Source of the DNA: Desulfobacterales bacterium
Lineage (GTDB): Bacteria; Desulfobacterota; Desulfobulbia; Desulfobulbales; BM004
Direction of reading: 5' to 3'
Length of the DNA: 34,186 nt
Assembly: GCA_012974315.1 (NCBI GenBank)
Contig: JAAXQI010000033.1
Location: 1 to 34,186 of the forward strand
Positions 34,082 to 34,186 of this stretch are shown in pieces. The translations under genes were made by a program, and so were the position numbers. The notes below the pieces were generated by a model, which saw nothing but the letters and a program-made list of their open reading frames with translations, was not told the origin of the DNA and made no database searches. Every line of letters begins with the position of its first letter. Within the stretch, counting starts at the first letter, position 1.

Positions 34082-34186
34082 GCAAACTCAGCAAAGTTCC
34101 TCTTGGGGCCTTGGTATACTGGAATGACGAATTTTTTTGAGCAATAAGATTCTTTCAAGGCTGTAATCCAGTAACAGTCGAGGAAA
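34082..34186 (+). other. window end, no gene identified
   Basis: The last 105 bases after rsmB hold no complete gene that I can support. The closing CGAGGAAA looks like a ribosome site for a gene beginning just beyond the window, which cannot be confirmed. Confidence 0.4.

Overview
The window reads as a chromosomal segment of a sulfate-reducing (or sulfur-disproportionating) bacterium of the Desulfobacterota, most likely order Desulfobulbales. The strongest evidence is a complete dsrA-dsrB-dsrD operon of the reductive type, with every siroheme/[4Fe-4S] cysteine in place. Polyferredoxin-type membrane proteins, aspartate-oxidase NAD synthesis and moderate GC fit this. The lineage is inferred from gene content and was not tested by phylogeny.

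Layout. (1) 94-3889, plus strand: metK and ahcY of the activated-methyl cycle, then an unrecognised 391-aa protein with a kinase-like motif. (2) 3896-7537, minus strand: biotin-protein ligase, a clear intrinsic terminator, then dsrD, dsrB and dsrA. A good sigma70-type promoter lies about 160 bp upstream of dsrA, with a leader that can form alternative hairpins. (3) 7850-12130, minus: an RND efflux permease and its periplasmic adaptor. (4) 12342-18605, minus: pgi, rpe, a double-domain M16 peptidase and a SAM-dependent O-methyltransferase-like protein. (5) 18904-24817, plus: a small zinc-ribbon protein, GspA/ExeA-like and GspB-like proteins overlapping by 4 nt, an MltD-like lytic transglycosylase, a MORN-repeat protein and an Mrr-like protein whose nuclease motif looks degraded. 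(6) 24845-26367, minus: a small unknown protein and serA. (7) 26657-27656: an alanine dehydrogenase gene that has lost its NAD-binding segment and is frameshifted. (8) 27660-27861: small hairpin repeats and a 27-bp tandem repeat. (9) 27915-29870, minus: an SH3b protein, then a compact operon of an MTH1187-family protein, a 54-aa CD1871A-family CXXC protein and a membrane polyferredoxin. (10) 30091-34081, plus: nadB, pgeF and rsmB.

How the genes work together. Most of the window is housekeeping metabolism (methyl cycle, sugar phosphates, serine, NAD, rRNA methylation) around the energy-conserving dsr operon. The gspAB-mltD-MORN group looks like an envelope module that anchors a secretion or pilus machine through peptidoglycan, but the secretion core genes are not here.

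The least ordinary parts are the repeats. A family of small palindromic repeats occurs both in the ald-SH3b gap and, in the opposite orientation, inside the nadB-pgeF junction, where it encodes a four-fold hexapeptide repeat at the start of PgeF and contains the nadB stop codon. A separate 7-bp repeat spans the pgeF stop codon. I did not find a clearly new defence or mobile system. The best candidates for something undescribed are the 391-aa protein, the coding repeats, the dsr leader and the Mrr-like protein beside the gsp genes.
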